Below are positions 53,822 through 62,098 of a DNA stretch of 64,000 nucleotides, piece after piece (position 1 is the first letter of the stretch; every line of letters begins with the position of its first letter). The DNA is from Flavobacteriales bacterium (GTDB lineage Bacteria > Bacteroidota > Bacteroidia > Flavobacteriales_F > PHOS-HE28), in the NCBI GenBank assembly GCA_016703005.1, contig JADJCX010000031.1, positions 102,404 through 166,403 of the forward strand. The letters are read 5' to 3'. Below the pieces are notes generated by a model. The model was not told the DNA's origin, searched no databases, and saw nothing but the letters and a program-made list of their open reading frames with translations. A program made the position numbers and the translations under genes.

Positions 53822-54430
53822 TCACCGCTTCACTCCCGAACCGCGCACCACCTTGGCCAACCCTTGATGGTACGAGCCTTCGTTCAGCTGCACCTCCACC
53901 TCCTCCAGCACGTGAAAGTCCACTCCTGCGAACTCCGCATTCGCCTCCTCGACCGTGTAGAGCATGGCCGCCTCCTGCGGCCCGCCGCTGCCGTGCACCG
54001 GTTGGTACTTCAGCTGCTCCTTGGCAAACGCCTCGAACACCACGGCACCACCGGGGCGCAGATGCTGCATGATGGCCGTTGTAAGCGACGCCCGCACCGC
54101 AGAAGGGAAATGCGCGAAGCTGAAGCCGATGGCATCAAAACCCGTAGCCAACGGACCTATCTCGTGCAGGGCGCCCACGTGGTAGGTGATGTGTACGCCG
54201 TGCCGAGCGGCCAACCGCATCGCCTTTTCCCGGCCTTGGGCACTGATATCGAATGCGGTTACCTGCCAACCCATGCGGGCGGCGTGCACCGCGTTGCGTC
54301 CTTCGCCCTCGGCCGGCAACAGCATTGTGCCAGGCGGCAGCGTGGCCAGTTGCTGCGCGAACCAACCATTGGGCTCGGTGCCATAGGCATAGGCCTCTTC
54401 CGCGTAGCGGGCATCCCAGAACGCTTTCAT
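53822..54430 (-). CDS. Class I SAM-dependent methyltransferase (TehB-like)
   Basis: 202 residues: MKAFWDARYAEEAYAYGTEP, NGWFAQQLATLPPGTMLLPA, then motif I EGEGRNAVHAARMGWQVTAF with DIS, and motif II/III HLRPGGAVVFEAFAKEQL. The opening FWDxRY...YGxxPN and AEGEGRNAVxxA are hallmarks of the tellurite-resistance TehB-like/YbaJ group that methylates small thiol or metalloid substrates. Substrate here unknown. Confidence 0.85.
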   Translation of the reverse strand: MKAFWDARYAEEAYAYGTEPNGWFAQQLATLPPGTMLLPAEGEGRNAVHAARMGWQVTAFDISAQGREKAMRLAARHGVHITYHVGALHEIGPLATGFDAIGFSFAHFPSAVRASLTTAIMQHLRPGGAVVFEAFAKEQLKYQPVHGSGGPQEAAMLYTVEEANAEFAGVDFHVLEEVEVQLNEGSYHQGLAKVVRGSGVKR

Positions 54431-54535
54431 ACCGCGAAGATCCGATGGGTTCAGGATCGGCCGCAGGGTGTGCCGTTCATTTCAGCGTAACAAGCGGTCG
54501 CTGCTGTGAAAGCCCGGATCGCGGTGGCGTTGCGA

Positions 54536-54937
54536 TCACTTCGCCCGCATCTTGTTCCCCTTGGCCTCGTGCGTCACCTCGGCCAGACCCAGCGCTTCCA
54601 TCAGCGGGGGCACGTAAACGCCGAAGCGTCCTCGCAGTCCCTTCTTCAGGCCGTACCAGCCCTTCATGGGGTTCTTCTCACTGCGGCCCCAGGCTTCCAC
54701 CGTGCCATCCTTAGCGGGCTTCTGCTCGTCGGCGCCACCGAGGTCCATCCAGTCCCCATGCTTCTTGAGCATAGCATGCAGATCGCTGATGCAACGGATG
54801 TCGTAGAGCAGCACGGTCTTGCCCACGGTGCAGACGAGCACTTCCTTGCCGTCTTTCTCTTCGATGTGCATGGTGTAGTCCGCAGTGCCGGGCGGGGTCT
54901 TCAGTTTCCAGGGCTTGTCTTTGGTGCGCTTTTCCAT
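54536..54937 (-). CDS. Conserved hypothetical protein (DUF6855-like)
   Basis: 133 residues: KPWKLKTPPGTADYTMHIEE, VLVCTVGKTVLLYDIRCISD, LHAMLKKHGDWMDLGGADEQ, KPAKDGTVEAWGRSEKNPM, GWYGLKKGLRGRFGVYVPPL. I recognise this strongly conserved pattern as a family of small soluble proteins without known function (DUF6855). No signal peptide. It is followed on the same strand by an SRPBCC gene upstream (55478), and such pairs are common. Confidence 0.75.
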   Translation of the reverse strand: MEKRTKDKPWKLKTPPGTADYTMHIEEKDGKEVLVCTVGKTVLLYDIRCISDLHAMLKKHGDWMDLGGADEQKPAKDGTVEAWGRSEKNPMKGWYGLKKGLRGRFGVYVPPLMEALGLAEVTHEAKGNKMRAK

Positions 54938-54979
54938 GGTGAATGCGGGTTGAGGTGAAAGAGTGGTAGCGTGAAAGGG

Positions 54980-55478
54980 TTAGTTGGCTTTCTTCTGGAT
55001 GAGTTCGGCTTCCTTCTTCAGATCAGCGGCGAAAGCGTTGAAGCTCTCATCGAAGTTCGGGATGTACTTGGCATACATCGGGAACATCAGCCCACCGATG
55101 CGCTCGTGCATGGTGAAGGTGACCGTACCGTCGCCGTTGTTGCGCAGGGTGAAGGTGCGCTGGCCTTTGCCGTCTCCCCACACGAGCTTCTTCGCGGGCT
55201 GTAGTTCTTCACCTTGAGCTTGAAGCTGCGCTTGGCGTCAGGGTGCTCTTCAACACGATCTTCTCACCGAGGGCAATGGTGCCCTGGATGGCAGTGATGG
55301 TGCTGTTCCAACGCGGGTAGTCGCTCGCGTTGGTGAGCAGCGCCCAGATGATGGACTCATCGGCTTTGATGGTGGTGGCTACGGAGGTCTCGCGGTGGAA
55401 GGTGGTGCGGGTGGTGCTGGCGGGTTGTGCAATGGCGGCGGCGGTGGTCATGATCAGGAGGGGTGTTACGAGGTTCAT
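54980..55478 (-). CDS. SRPBCC-family (START/Bet v1-like) protein, doubly frameshifted
   Basis: ATG 55478: MNLVTPLLIMTTAAAIAQPA, a signal-like start, then TSVATTIKADESIIWALLTN, DYPRWNSTITAIQGTIALGE and KIVLKSTL. Two one-base losses near 55238 and 55197 interrupt it; with both restored it reads DAKRSFKLKVKNYSPAKKLV and then WGDGKGQRTFTLRNNGDGTV, HERIGGLMFPMYAKYIPNFD and an ending KKEAELIQKKAN at 54980. About 166 residues. The DYPxWN...IxGxxxxGxKI pattern is standard for the polyketide cyclase/SRPBCC fold, which binds hydrophobic ligands. Confidence 0.72.
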
Positions 55479-55555
55479 GGATGTGGTTTACGTCTCTTTG
55501 ACGACCCAGCCCCACGGAACGATAGGATTCCCCCCAAAGATCTTCGCACGGCCCG

Positions 55556-56386
55556 TCAGGCGGGGGCTTCGTGCATCTCCATCACCTGCCGATCGAACTC
55601 CAAGTGATGCAGTTGCAGTTCCGCCGCCGGTGAGGTGAAGGGGTCGAGTTCCTGCATCACCTTCATCCGCAGGTCGAAGAGGTGTTCCTTGTCGCCCTTC
55701 TTCGCATCACGTACCATCTGGAGCTTCACCGCTTCCTCCTGCGCGTTCTGCTTCGGGTTGAAGATGCCATTGAGCTCCGTGCATTGGTGGCACACGCCTT
55801 CCTTGTTGATCAGCGCGCAACGTTTGTCGAACACCTCCATCATCCTGCCGCGACCGGTGTGCAGGTAGTACTTCACCATGGCCTCGTTGGTCTCCATGAT
55901 CTCCGCGATCTCCTTCGCGGTGAATTCATACACCTCCTTCAGCATCAAGGCCAGCTGTTGTTCCAGCGGCAATGACCGGCTCACACAGGTGAAGCAGAAG
56001 GCGATGTGCTCGCGTATCTCGAACTGCGCCTGCGGTGAGGTCTTGTGAATGGTCATGGCCTCGCGAAAGAAGTCAGGGTCCTTCATCGCAGCGTCCTTGC
56101 AGATATCGCCCACGTCCTCGGGCCAACGCTTCAAGGAGCGCAGGTGATCGCGGGCGATGTTCTGAGCGATGGCGAAAAGCCAGGTCTTAACACTGCTGTC
56201 GCCCTTGAAGCTGGCCACGTTGCGGTGCGCGCGGATGTACGTTTCCTGCACAATGTCCTCCGCCTCCTGCCGGTTGGCCGTGATGCGCACGATGTAGGAC
56301 TTCAGTGCGCCCTTCGCACGTTCGAACTCGGCGGTGAGGGTGGGGATGCCAAGCTGTGGGAGAGGAGCTGGTGGTTGTTGGTGCAT
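55556..56386 (-). CDS. ECF-type RNA polymerase sigma factor with C-terminal extension
   Basis: 276 residues from ATG 56386 (MHQQPPAPLPQLG). Region 2: LKSYIVRITANRQEAEDIVQ, ETYIRAHRNVASFKGDSSVK, TWLFAIAQNIARDHLRS. Region 4: LEQQLALMLKEVYEFTAKEI, AEIMETNEAMVKYYLHTGRG. A further 80 residues contain CALINKEGVCHQC, possibly a metal-binding or sensor segment, and a helical tail. No anti-sigma gene is adjacent, so the C-terminal extension may do the sensing itself. The frame could start upstream at 56431, but that part is not sigma-like. Confidence 0.85.
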   Translation of the reverse strand: MHQQPPAPLPQLGIPTLTAEFERAKGALKSYIVRITANRQEAEDIVQETYIRAHRNVASFKGDSSVKTWLFAIAQNIARDHLRSLKRWPEDVGDICKDAAMKDPDFFREAMTIHKTSPQAQFEIREHIAFCFTCVSRSLPLEQQLALMLKEVYEFTAKEIAEIMETNEAMVKYYLHTGRGRMMEVFDKRCALINKEGVCHQCTELNGIFNPKQNAQEEAVKLQMVRDAKKGDKEHLFDLRMKVMQELDPFTSPAAELQLHHLEFDRQVMEMHEAPA

Positions 56387-56457
56387 GGCAACGAAGTTCG
56401 TTCTGGCACCCACATCACATATTACTACCATGTGAACGATGCGCGGAGCGTTCATTC

Positions 56458-56556
56458 GATGTGCGCATCGCGGATGCAGGCGGCCGCGAAGTGATCCTGA
56501 TAAGTGGCGTGCAGGGTCCCGCCATTCCCATCGACCACTTCGCGTTCGGTCTGTAG
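56458..56556 (+). pseudogene. Fragment of a T9SS sorting domain (copy of 53585-53690)
   Basis: The plus strand reads VRIADAGGREVILISGVQGP and stops at 56554-56556, against VRIADAGGREVMRITGVQGP in the gene at 53133. Only this short segment is present, with no start and no upstream domain: a relic of a duplicated T9SS gene. Confidence 0.65.
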
Positions 56557-56600
56557 CCGAGCGTCGGTCCGGAGCCCTGGCTGGGCCACGCCGAGCAGGT

Positions 56601-56646
56601 GCCGGGGTAAGCGGTAGGTGTTGAACTTCTAGGCGATGGTGGGCTA
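56601..56646 (-). pseudogene. Remnant copy D of the DPTIA/NTYRFA short gene
   Basis: On the minus strand, directly after the amidohydrolase stop, the sequence reads PTIA, stop, KFNTYRL, a decayed copy of the small protein encoded intact at 57957-58109. Confidence 0.55.
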
Positions 56647-57960
56647 GTCCTCTATTGGCACAACAAGCCGTGCACGGTGGAACACACCAGCTATGGAACG
56701 GATATGGCCGATGGAATCCAATGGGTTGCCACGGAGCAGGACGAGATCGGCTTGCTGGCCAACGGCCACCGTGCCGCGCATGCCGGCCACGCCCAAGTAT
56801 GTGGCGGGTGCCGTGGTGGCCATGCGCAGCACGGCTGCATTGGGTAGTCCCGCCTCCGCGAGCCGTTCCATTTCCTCCAGCAGACCGGTACCCGGATAGA
56901 CGAAGGGCGCACCACCGAGGTCGCTGCCAGCCATCATCCGCACACCCTGCTCGTGCATGTGGCGCACCAACCGCTGTTGCGATCGGTAGCGTTGGTCCAG
57001 GCTGTCCAATTGGGCGGGGCTGCCATAGCGGGCAAGCCGCTTGGCGCGGGCCCCTTCCCACTCGGCCTGCAGGCCGGGCACCTGCGCGTCCAGCGACGTA
57101 TCGCGGATCGCGGGGTCGTTCATGTGCGCCTTGCGGTGGTATACGATGAGGGTGGGGCACGACCACGCCTCATGCTCCTTCATCAGTACCAGCATGGAGT
57201 CCAAGCCGTTCGGGTCATCGCTCCAGAGCTCCTCCAGCCGGTTCAGGTGTTCAACGCTGTGCTGACCCAGTGCGATGGCGCGCTCCGGTTCCACCAGTTC
57301 CGAGAGGTGACCGGCGAACACGGTGTTGTGTTCGGCGCAATAGGCCGCGATGCGTTCCAGCTCCCCCACTTCCAACAGCGAATACACTTTGAAGAAATCG
57401 ACACCGTCGGTGGCGAGGCTGTCCAACACGCGCGGCATGTCCGTGGTGCTGTCCATCGGCACGGTGAAGTCCGTGAACACCGGTGGATCGCCATCCAGGA
57501 TGGGCCCGCAACCCCAGATCTCCGGCCCGGCGGTGGCATCGGCCAGCACCCGTTGCTTGAATGCGTTCACCAAGCGCAGGTCACCGCCCATATCGCGTAC
57601 GCCGGTGATGCCATGCGAAAGGAGCACGGGCAGCAGCAACGTGGCATTAGTATCGCTCCAGCACACATGCACGTGCATATCGAAGAGGCCCGGCATCGCA
57701 TACAGACCAGTACCGTCCACGTAGCGCGCACCGGGCACGGTGTCCACACAGCCCACGTCATCGCCCACGTAGGTGAAGGCCCCCTCGCGCATGGCGATGA
57801 GCTGATGGCGCAGAACGACACCGCGCTCCACATCCACCACGTTGATGTGGCGAATGATCACCTCCGGCGCATTGAGTACCAGCGAGGGCCCCGAAGTGCA
57901 AGCCACCAATGCGAGGCTGAACAACCCCAATCGCATAATGCTGGTCGCTGCCCTTGTCAT
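56644..57960 (-). CDS. Amidohydrolase-family lipoprotein
   Basis: 438 residues from ATG 57960, with MRLGLFSLALVACTSGPS giving a lipobox (LVAC). It is an imidazolonepropionase/prolidase-like amidohydrolase: VDGTGLYAMPGLFDMHVHVC (HxH metal site), HGITGVRDMGGD, FFKVYSLLE (Lys position), FAGHLSELVEPERAIALGQH with SVEHLNRLEEL, and MMAGSDLGGAPFVYPG (final Asp), ending ADLVLLRGNPLDSIGHI. All metal ligands of a binuclear subtype appear present. Its ATG overlaps the stop of the 50-residue ORF upstream (ATGA), so the two are translationally coupled. Substrate unknown, perhaps peptides or a xenobiotic. Confidence 0.9.
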   Translation of the reverse strand: MTRAATSIMRLGLFSLALVACTSGPSLVLNAPEVIIRHINVVDVERGVVLRHQLIAMREGAFTYVGDDVGCVDTVPGARYVDGTGLYAMPGLFDMHVHVCWSDTNATLLLPVLLSHGITGVRDMGGDLRLVNAFKQRVLADATAGPEIWGCGPILDGDPPVFTDFTVPMDSTTDMPRVLDSLATDGVDFFKVYSLLEVGELERIAAYCAEHNTVFAGHLSELVEPERAIALGQHSVEHLNRLEELWSDDPNGLDSMLVLMKEHEAWSCPTLIVYHRKAHMNDPAIRDTSLDAQVPGLQAEWEGARAKRLARYGSPAQLDSLDQRYRSQQRLVRHMHEQGVRMMAGSDLGGAPFVYPGTGLLEEMERLAEAGLPNAAVLRMATTAPATYLGVAGMRGTVAVGQQADLVLLRGNPLDSIGHIRSIAGVFHRARLVVPIED

Positions 57961-58109
57961 CGTGCAATGCCTTCCATGGCCTTCACTACTTCTTGCGTCC
58001 CCACGCTCACCGTCGTCAGCCTCCTCAGCAAGTCTATCACCTTCTCCTTGTAGTCCGCGAAGCGGTAGGTGTTGAAGGTCGAGGCGATGGTGGGGTCGCT
58101 GGGTTTCAT
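57957..58109 (-). CDS. 50-residue protein, intact copy of a recurrent short gene
   Basis: MKPSDPTIASTFNTYRFADY, KEKVIDLLRRLTTVSVGTQE, VVKAMEGIAR. ATG 58109, stop overlapping the amidohydrolase start. Three further, truncated copies of the same sequence lie at 56601-56646, 62099-62263 and 63221-63295, all on the minus strand, and the first 20 codons are the best-kept part. The predicted fold is helical. I do not recognise a family. Confidence 0.6.
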   Translation of the reverse strand: MKPSDPTIASTFNTYRFADYKEKVIDLLRRLTTVSVGTQEVVKAMEGIAR

Positions 58110-58178
58110 GCACCAAGATAGATGCACCCTGGTGCAAGTGCAGGGTCCCGAAGCCGGAGACCCTTCGAAGGTTTGAAT

Positions 58179-58186
58179 TAGCTTGG
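58179..58186 (+). promoter_or_regulatory. -7 box TAGCTTGG before the rhodanese gene
   Basis: TAGCTTGG ends seven bases before ATG 58194; a member of the TAnnTTnG series. Confidence 0.35.
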
Positions 58187-58193
58187 CAGAAAG

Positions 58194-59441
58194 TTGAACG
58201 CCTTGGCAATGCTTCGAGATCGGATAATGGAGTTCGCCGGAACGATCGCCTTGATGATCGGGGTTTGCTGCTGCACGGTATCCAAGGCCCAATACGAGGA
58301 TGACAACGTCCGCTTCACGACCGTGCCCTTGGAGCGTGCCGATAGCCTGTTCCGCACATTGAGGGATCCCGTGCTTCTCGATGTTCGTTCCATCGAGGAG
58401 TACGAGTGCCGAGCACCATACACGTTCGCGATGGTCGGGCGCATGAAGGGGGCGATGAACATCCCCATCGACAGTTTCGAAGTGCGCTATACGGACCTTG
58501 CACCGCACAAGGAACGCGACGTGGTGGTGTATTGCTGGACAAGCCAGCGGAGCCGTCGTGTGGCCAGCGCGTTGGCCGATAGTGGGTTCACACGCGTATT
58601 CAACTTGAACGGGGGGCTTAGTCAGTATTGGGTGGAACAGACCGAACGATTGGCATCGCTGCGTGAGCGGATCGAGGTCGACCTGCCTTACACCCTGATC
58701 ACTGGCATGGAACTCTGCGAGCGCCTCGCGAAGGATCCGTCGGTCCAACTGATCGACCTGCGCAGCGATAGCGCCTTCCGATGGTTGCCGGGGCACGAGA
58801 TCGATCGCGACTGGGGTCGCCTACGAAGTGCGCGGAACATCCCGTTCGATGCGATCCAAGCGCGACGGCCGGAGATCGATCTTTCCAAACCCATCATGCT
58901 CATTGATGGTAGGGATCGGGAACCGGAAGCCGCGCGGATCCTCGTGGACATGGGCGCAACGGATGTAAGGGTCGTCTTCCGCGGCTATAGTGGCCTGGCC
59001 GGTTATGGAGAACGCCATTGCCCGTGCCGGGAAGCGATCATGGAATACGGTGCTCCCTATCGGGAAGTGGCCGACTACGATCTCAGGCCTACCGATCTGA
59101 CGACCAGGTTCACGCACATCATCGACGTGCGGAGCGATGAGGAATACACGAACACACATATGCAGTCGTGGAAGAACATCGGCCGCATGAAGGGGGCATT
59201 GCACGTTCCAAGCGGCGGTATAAGCAGCTCAGGGTCGATCGCGGGGCTCGATCGCCATGCGGAGGTCCTCGTCTACGCCTACTCGGCGAACAAGGAGGCA
59301 AAGGCCGCGGCACAGTCGCTTTGCGATCTCGGTTTCACCAAGGTGCATGTGCTCACTCGGGGCTTGTTCGGCTTGCGATGGACGGCGAACAACATCTCGG
59401 GCTATGGCTACCTGAACGATCACGTGGAGAACGACCCCTGA
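58194..59441 (+). CDS. Secreted triple-rhodanese protein with one catalytic cysteine
   Basis: 415 residues. N-terminal signal (IMEFAGTIALMIGVCCCTVS, then KAQ). Three rhodanese modules: 1) LLDVRSIEEYECRAPYTFAM with active loop VVYCWTSQRSRR (Cys114); 2) LIDLRSDSAFRWLPGHEIDR with loop MLIDGRDREPEA, Cys replaced by Asp; 3) IIDVRSDEEYTNTHMQSWKN with loop LVYAYSANKEAK, Cys replaced by Ala. The first can carry a persulfide; the others look structural. Signal-borne, so periplasmic or surface. It diverges from the 50-residue gene and amidohydrolase. Possible starts 58194, 58209 or 58227. Confidence 0.85.
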   Translation: MNALAMLRDRIMEFAGTIALMIGVCCCTVSKAQYEDDNVRFTTVPLERADSLFRTLRDPVLLDVRSIEEYECRAPYTFAMVGRMKGAMNIPIDSFEVRYTDLAPHKERDVVVYCWTSQRSRRVASALADSGFTRVFNLNGGLSQYWVEQTERLASLRERIEVDLPYTLITGMELCERLAKDPSVQLIDLRSDSAFRWLPGHEIDRDWGRLRSARNIPFDAIQARRPEIDLSKPIMLIDGRDREPEAARILVDMGATDVRVVFRGYSGLAGYGERHCPCREAIMEYGAPYREVADYDLRPTDLTTRFTHIIDVRSDEEYTNTHMQSWKNIGRMKGALHVPSGGISSSGSIAGLDRHAEVLVYAYSANKEAKAAAQSLCDLGFTKVHVLTRGLFGLRWTANNISGYGYLNDHVENDP

Positions 59442-59491
59442 ACGGCGAGCATTGGATCGCTGTTGCGGATACCACCTGGAAGTGCTGATGT

Positions 59492-60409
59492 TCACCGCCG
59501 GAGCCTATCGTACAACTGCTGCACATCGGGTTCGATCTCCGGTGGCCAGGGTGGCTGTAGCCCAGCAGCCAGCTGCCACCGCCTGATCCAGGAAAAGCCG
59601 AACCGCGTGGTGGCTTCCGGCAACGCATAACAGGTGTCCTTCAGGGCTTCCTCGAGCGTGATGAAATTGTACCCCTGTTCTTCGTGCCAAAAGAGCAACG
59701 CATCGAGTTCGGCGGCATTGAGGGCGTTAGCGTGGATCAATAGGATGTGCGGGACCTCCCGCCCGAAGAAGTCACGCGCTTGGGACCCATGGAACAGCAC
59801 CGACTGCGCCATGTACATAAGGTAACCCCTCGCCAGGCGGTTCATGAGGCTGTCGTCCAAGGCCCGACGCGCTTGTTCGTAGCAGTAGGCGTAGATGTAC
59901 TCATCGTTGTCGAAGGTCACCGGTGCGATGGTGTACCCATGCCCAGCGAGCATCGCATTGAGCGAGTCGCGGCGCTGGGGCGTTGCGCCCGCTTGCAAGA
60001 ATGGATGCCTGAAGTACCGGAGTTCACGACCGGAGCGCTCCATAAGGGGACGTAAGTGATGCTCGCCGTGGACGACATCCTGCTCATAATCGGCCGCAGA
60101 AGTGCTTGTGGCACCCAGGTGCGCAAACGTGTGATTGCCCAACTCCATGCCGGCCTGCAACCAACGTTCGAGCAGTTGGTACCGCGTGCTGTCCAATAGG
60201 CCATCGCGATACAGCTTGCTCTCGTTCACGAACCCGATGGCCGGTACCCGGTGTGCCTTCAATGTGCGCAGCAGGTCATCCGTCACCTGGTCCCAGGTGC
60301 CTTCCGCACAATTGGCACACGGCAGGTCATCGATGGTGATCACCACGCGCTTGTCCTGCGCACCGCATGCGCATGCCGACAGCAATAACAAAAGGTGGAT
60401 CGCACGCAC
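59492..60409 (-). CDS. Secreted polysaccharide deacetylase
   Basis: 305 residues with signal MRAIHLLLLLSACACGAQ; SACAC may be a lipobox. NodB homology: KRVVITIDDLPCANC (motif 1, catalytic/metal Asp), MELGNHTFAHLG (motif 2, H-x3-H metal site), RYFRHPFLQAGATPQRRDSL (motif 3), IAPVTFDNDEYIY (motif 4) and HILLIHANAL (motif 5, Leu-x-His). It removes acyl groups from N-acetyl sugars; chitin- or peptidoglycan-like substrates are possible. Its -7 box is TACCTTGG, five bases upstream. Confidence 0.9.
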   Translation of the reverse strand: MRAIHLLLLLSACACGAQDKRVVITIDDLPCANCAEGTWDQVTDDLLRTLKAHRVPAIGFVNESKLYRDGLLDSTRYQLLERWLQAGMELGNHTFAHLGATSTSAADYEQDVVHGEHHLRPLMERSGRELRYFRHPFLQAGATPQRRDSLNAMLAGHGYTIAPVTFDNDEYIYAYCYEQARRALDDSLMNRLARGYLMYMAQSVLFHGSQARDFFGREVPHILLIHANALNAAELDALLFWHEEQGYNFITLEEALKDTCYALPEATTRFGFSWIRRWQLAAGLQPPWPPEIEPDVQQLYDRLRR

Positions 60410-60413
60410 GACA

Positions 60414-60421
60414 CCAAGGTA
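60414..60421 (-). promoter_or_regulatory. -7 box TACCTTGG before the deacetylase gene
   Basis: On the minus strand TACCTTGG ends four bases before ATG 60409; a member of the TAnnTTnG series. Confidence 0.35.
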
Positions 60422-60527
60422 TGGGCGCTGGACCGGATCCGCCGAACCAGGGACTTCGAAGGGGCGTGCGGTTTCCGGACCGGAAGAAGGTCACAGCGCG
60501 AAGACACGATCACTCGCCGTCACTATC

Positions 60528-60938
60528 TCATCGCCATGCCCCGATGATCAACCCCTTCAACGTGAAGGCCACCAGCATGTAGCCCGCATTGATGAGCATG
60601 TAACCCCACTTGCGCTGCTCGAAGAGGCCCACGATCATGAAAGCCAGTGCGGCCCACAGGCCGGTGAGCAGTCCGTAGATCGCACCCTGCGATGCGTTCA
60701 TGTCCGGCGAGTCGAGGAAGAAGCCGAGGTTGTAGCTGATGATGAGCGCGAAAAGGACCGTGAGGCCGTACGTCTTCGCCGGGTTCAAGGCCTTCTTGAG
60801 GCCTTCGTCAGTGAAGGCGTTGGCATCGCGCCAGGGTTTGTAGAAGAGCAGCGGTGAGTACCAGAGCGCGCCCACGAGCAGGTCACTGAGCGCGGCCACG
60901 ATGATGGCAATGTGGTTGAGGTGTACGTCCATGTTCAA
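60528..60938 (-). CDS. DUF1761 membrane protein
   Basis: 136 residues, four membrane helices: HIAIIVAALSDLLVGALWYS with PLLFYKPWRDANAF, KTYGLTVLFALIISYNLGFF, AIYGLLTGLWAALAFMIVGL and GYMLINAGYMLVAFTLKGLI. The opening NHIAIxVAALxxxxxGxLWYSPLLF is diagnostic for DUF1761, whose function is unknown. Starts at 60938 or 60932. Confidence 0.85.
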   Translation of the reverse strand: MNMDVHLNHIAIIVAALSDLLVGALWYSPLLFYKPWRDANAFTDEGLKKALNPAKTYGLTVLFALIISYNLGFFLDSPDMNASQGAIYGLLTGLWAALAFMIVGLFEQRKWGYMLINAGYMLVAFTLKGLIIGAWR

Positions 60939-60989
60939 GGTGTATGGCGCGAAGGAACCGGTCGCGCGTCGTACCTTCTTGGAAATAAA

Positions 60990-61823
60990 TTACCGGCCAC
61001 CCACCGCCAACCAGTTGAGGTGCGGGCCCTTCTCTTCCATGTAGCGTGTGGGACTCAGGCCGGTCATCTGGCGGAAGGTGTTCACCATGTGCGACTGGTC
61101 ATAGTAACCGTGTTCCAGCGCGAGCTGTGTCCAATCGGGGTGGTCCTCTTTCTCCAGCCTGCTGAGCAACGCTTGGAAGCGGATCACCGAGCCGAAGCGC
61201 TTGGGCCCCAACCCGAAGTGACGATGGAAAAGATCGTTCAAATGCTTGTGTGAGCAGCCGAGCGCTGCGCTGATGGTACGCACGCTGCCATTGCCGCCCT
61301 GTTGGTGCAAGGCCGCGTACGCGATGGATAGCCGAGGGTGACCGTAGTCGCACACGGGGAAGAGCGGGGCGAGGCGCCATTCTGCCTCATCGAGCATCGC
61401 CTGTGCGCCGCGCTGTTCCAGCGCCTCGCCCAGATCATCGCGCACCGCGGTAAAACGCTCACCCAACAACAGGTCCATGTCCACAACGGTATCGTTCAGC
61501 TCGCTCGCGGGTACGCCCGTGAGCATGGGAAGCACCCCGGCACGTAGCCGCAGCACCAGCATCGGCGCACCGTTCCCGGTTCCGATGATGATGCGGGAGG
61601 TGCGCATCCCGCTCACCCATCCGCGCTTGTGCATGTCGAAGCGCTCGCCGTGCTCGTCGTGCCAGCGCTGCTTCGGCGCATCGCTCAGGTCGATCACCAC
61701 TTCGCAGCCGCCATCAGGCACGAAGACCTCGCGCGCATGCGCAGGTCGATAGCCCTGGTGGAAGGTGATGTGCTCCACTGCATGGGCGATGGCCCCCACA
61801 GGTTTGCGAAAGAGCAAGAGCAT
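60990..61823 (-). CDS. AraC-family transcriptional regulator
   Basis: 277 residues from ATG 61823 (MLLLFRKPVGAIAHAVEHIT). The N-terminal half (VFVPDGGCEVVIDLSDAPKQ, RIIIGTGNGAPMLVLRLRAG) is the ligand-sensing domain of the DUF6597 type; the C-terminal half has an AraC pair of HTHs (ISAALGCSHKHLNDLFHRHF, then LALEHGYYDQSHMVNTFRQM, TGLSPTRY). A separate reading from 61841 is possible. Upstream of the DUF1761 gene in the same direction, so it may control that gene. Confidence 0.88.
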   Translation of the reverse strand: MLLLFRKPVGAIAHAVEHITFHQGYRPAHAREVFVPDGGCEVVIDLSDAPKQRWHDEHGERFDMHKRGWVSGMRTSRIIIGTGNGAPMLVLRLRAGVLPMLTGVPASELNDTVVDMDLLLGERFTAVRDDLGEALEQRGAQAMLDEAEWRLAPLFPVCDYGHPRLSIAYAALHQQGGNGSVRTISAALGCSHKHLNDLFHRHFGLGPKRFGSVIRFQALLSRLEKEDHPDWTQLALEHGYYDQSHMVNTFRQMTGLSPTRYMEEKGPHLNWLAVGGR

Positions 61824-62098
61824 GCGGCAAGTTAGTGCCATGCGCTGTTCCCCGCGATCGGTCCCAGCGCATCCACCGCTCCTTCATTGTCGATCAGGAA
61901 AAGGTGACGCAGGTCAACAGCAATGAAGTGCGCCTAGGCTCCCTCTCGCTATCGACCGGGGAGACCTGTTCGACCGTGGTTAAGGCCGGGTTACGGGAGT
62001 GATCGCACGGCGAACGACCAGCCCTGCGTGTTTGACACCGGCACAAGGGCCCCCGAGACGGAAGACCCTGCGCGGGTTTACTGATATTGACTTCGCCA

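Noticed and set aside
21664..55238. Programmed frameshifting at the homopolymer sites
   Set aside because: No slippery heptamers with downstream structure are common to the sites, and the shifts go in both directions and occur in unrelated genes.
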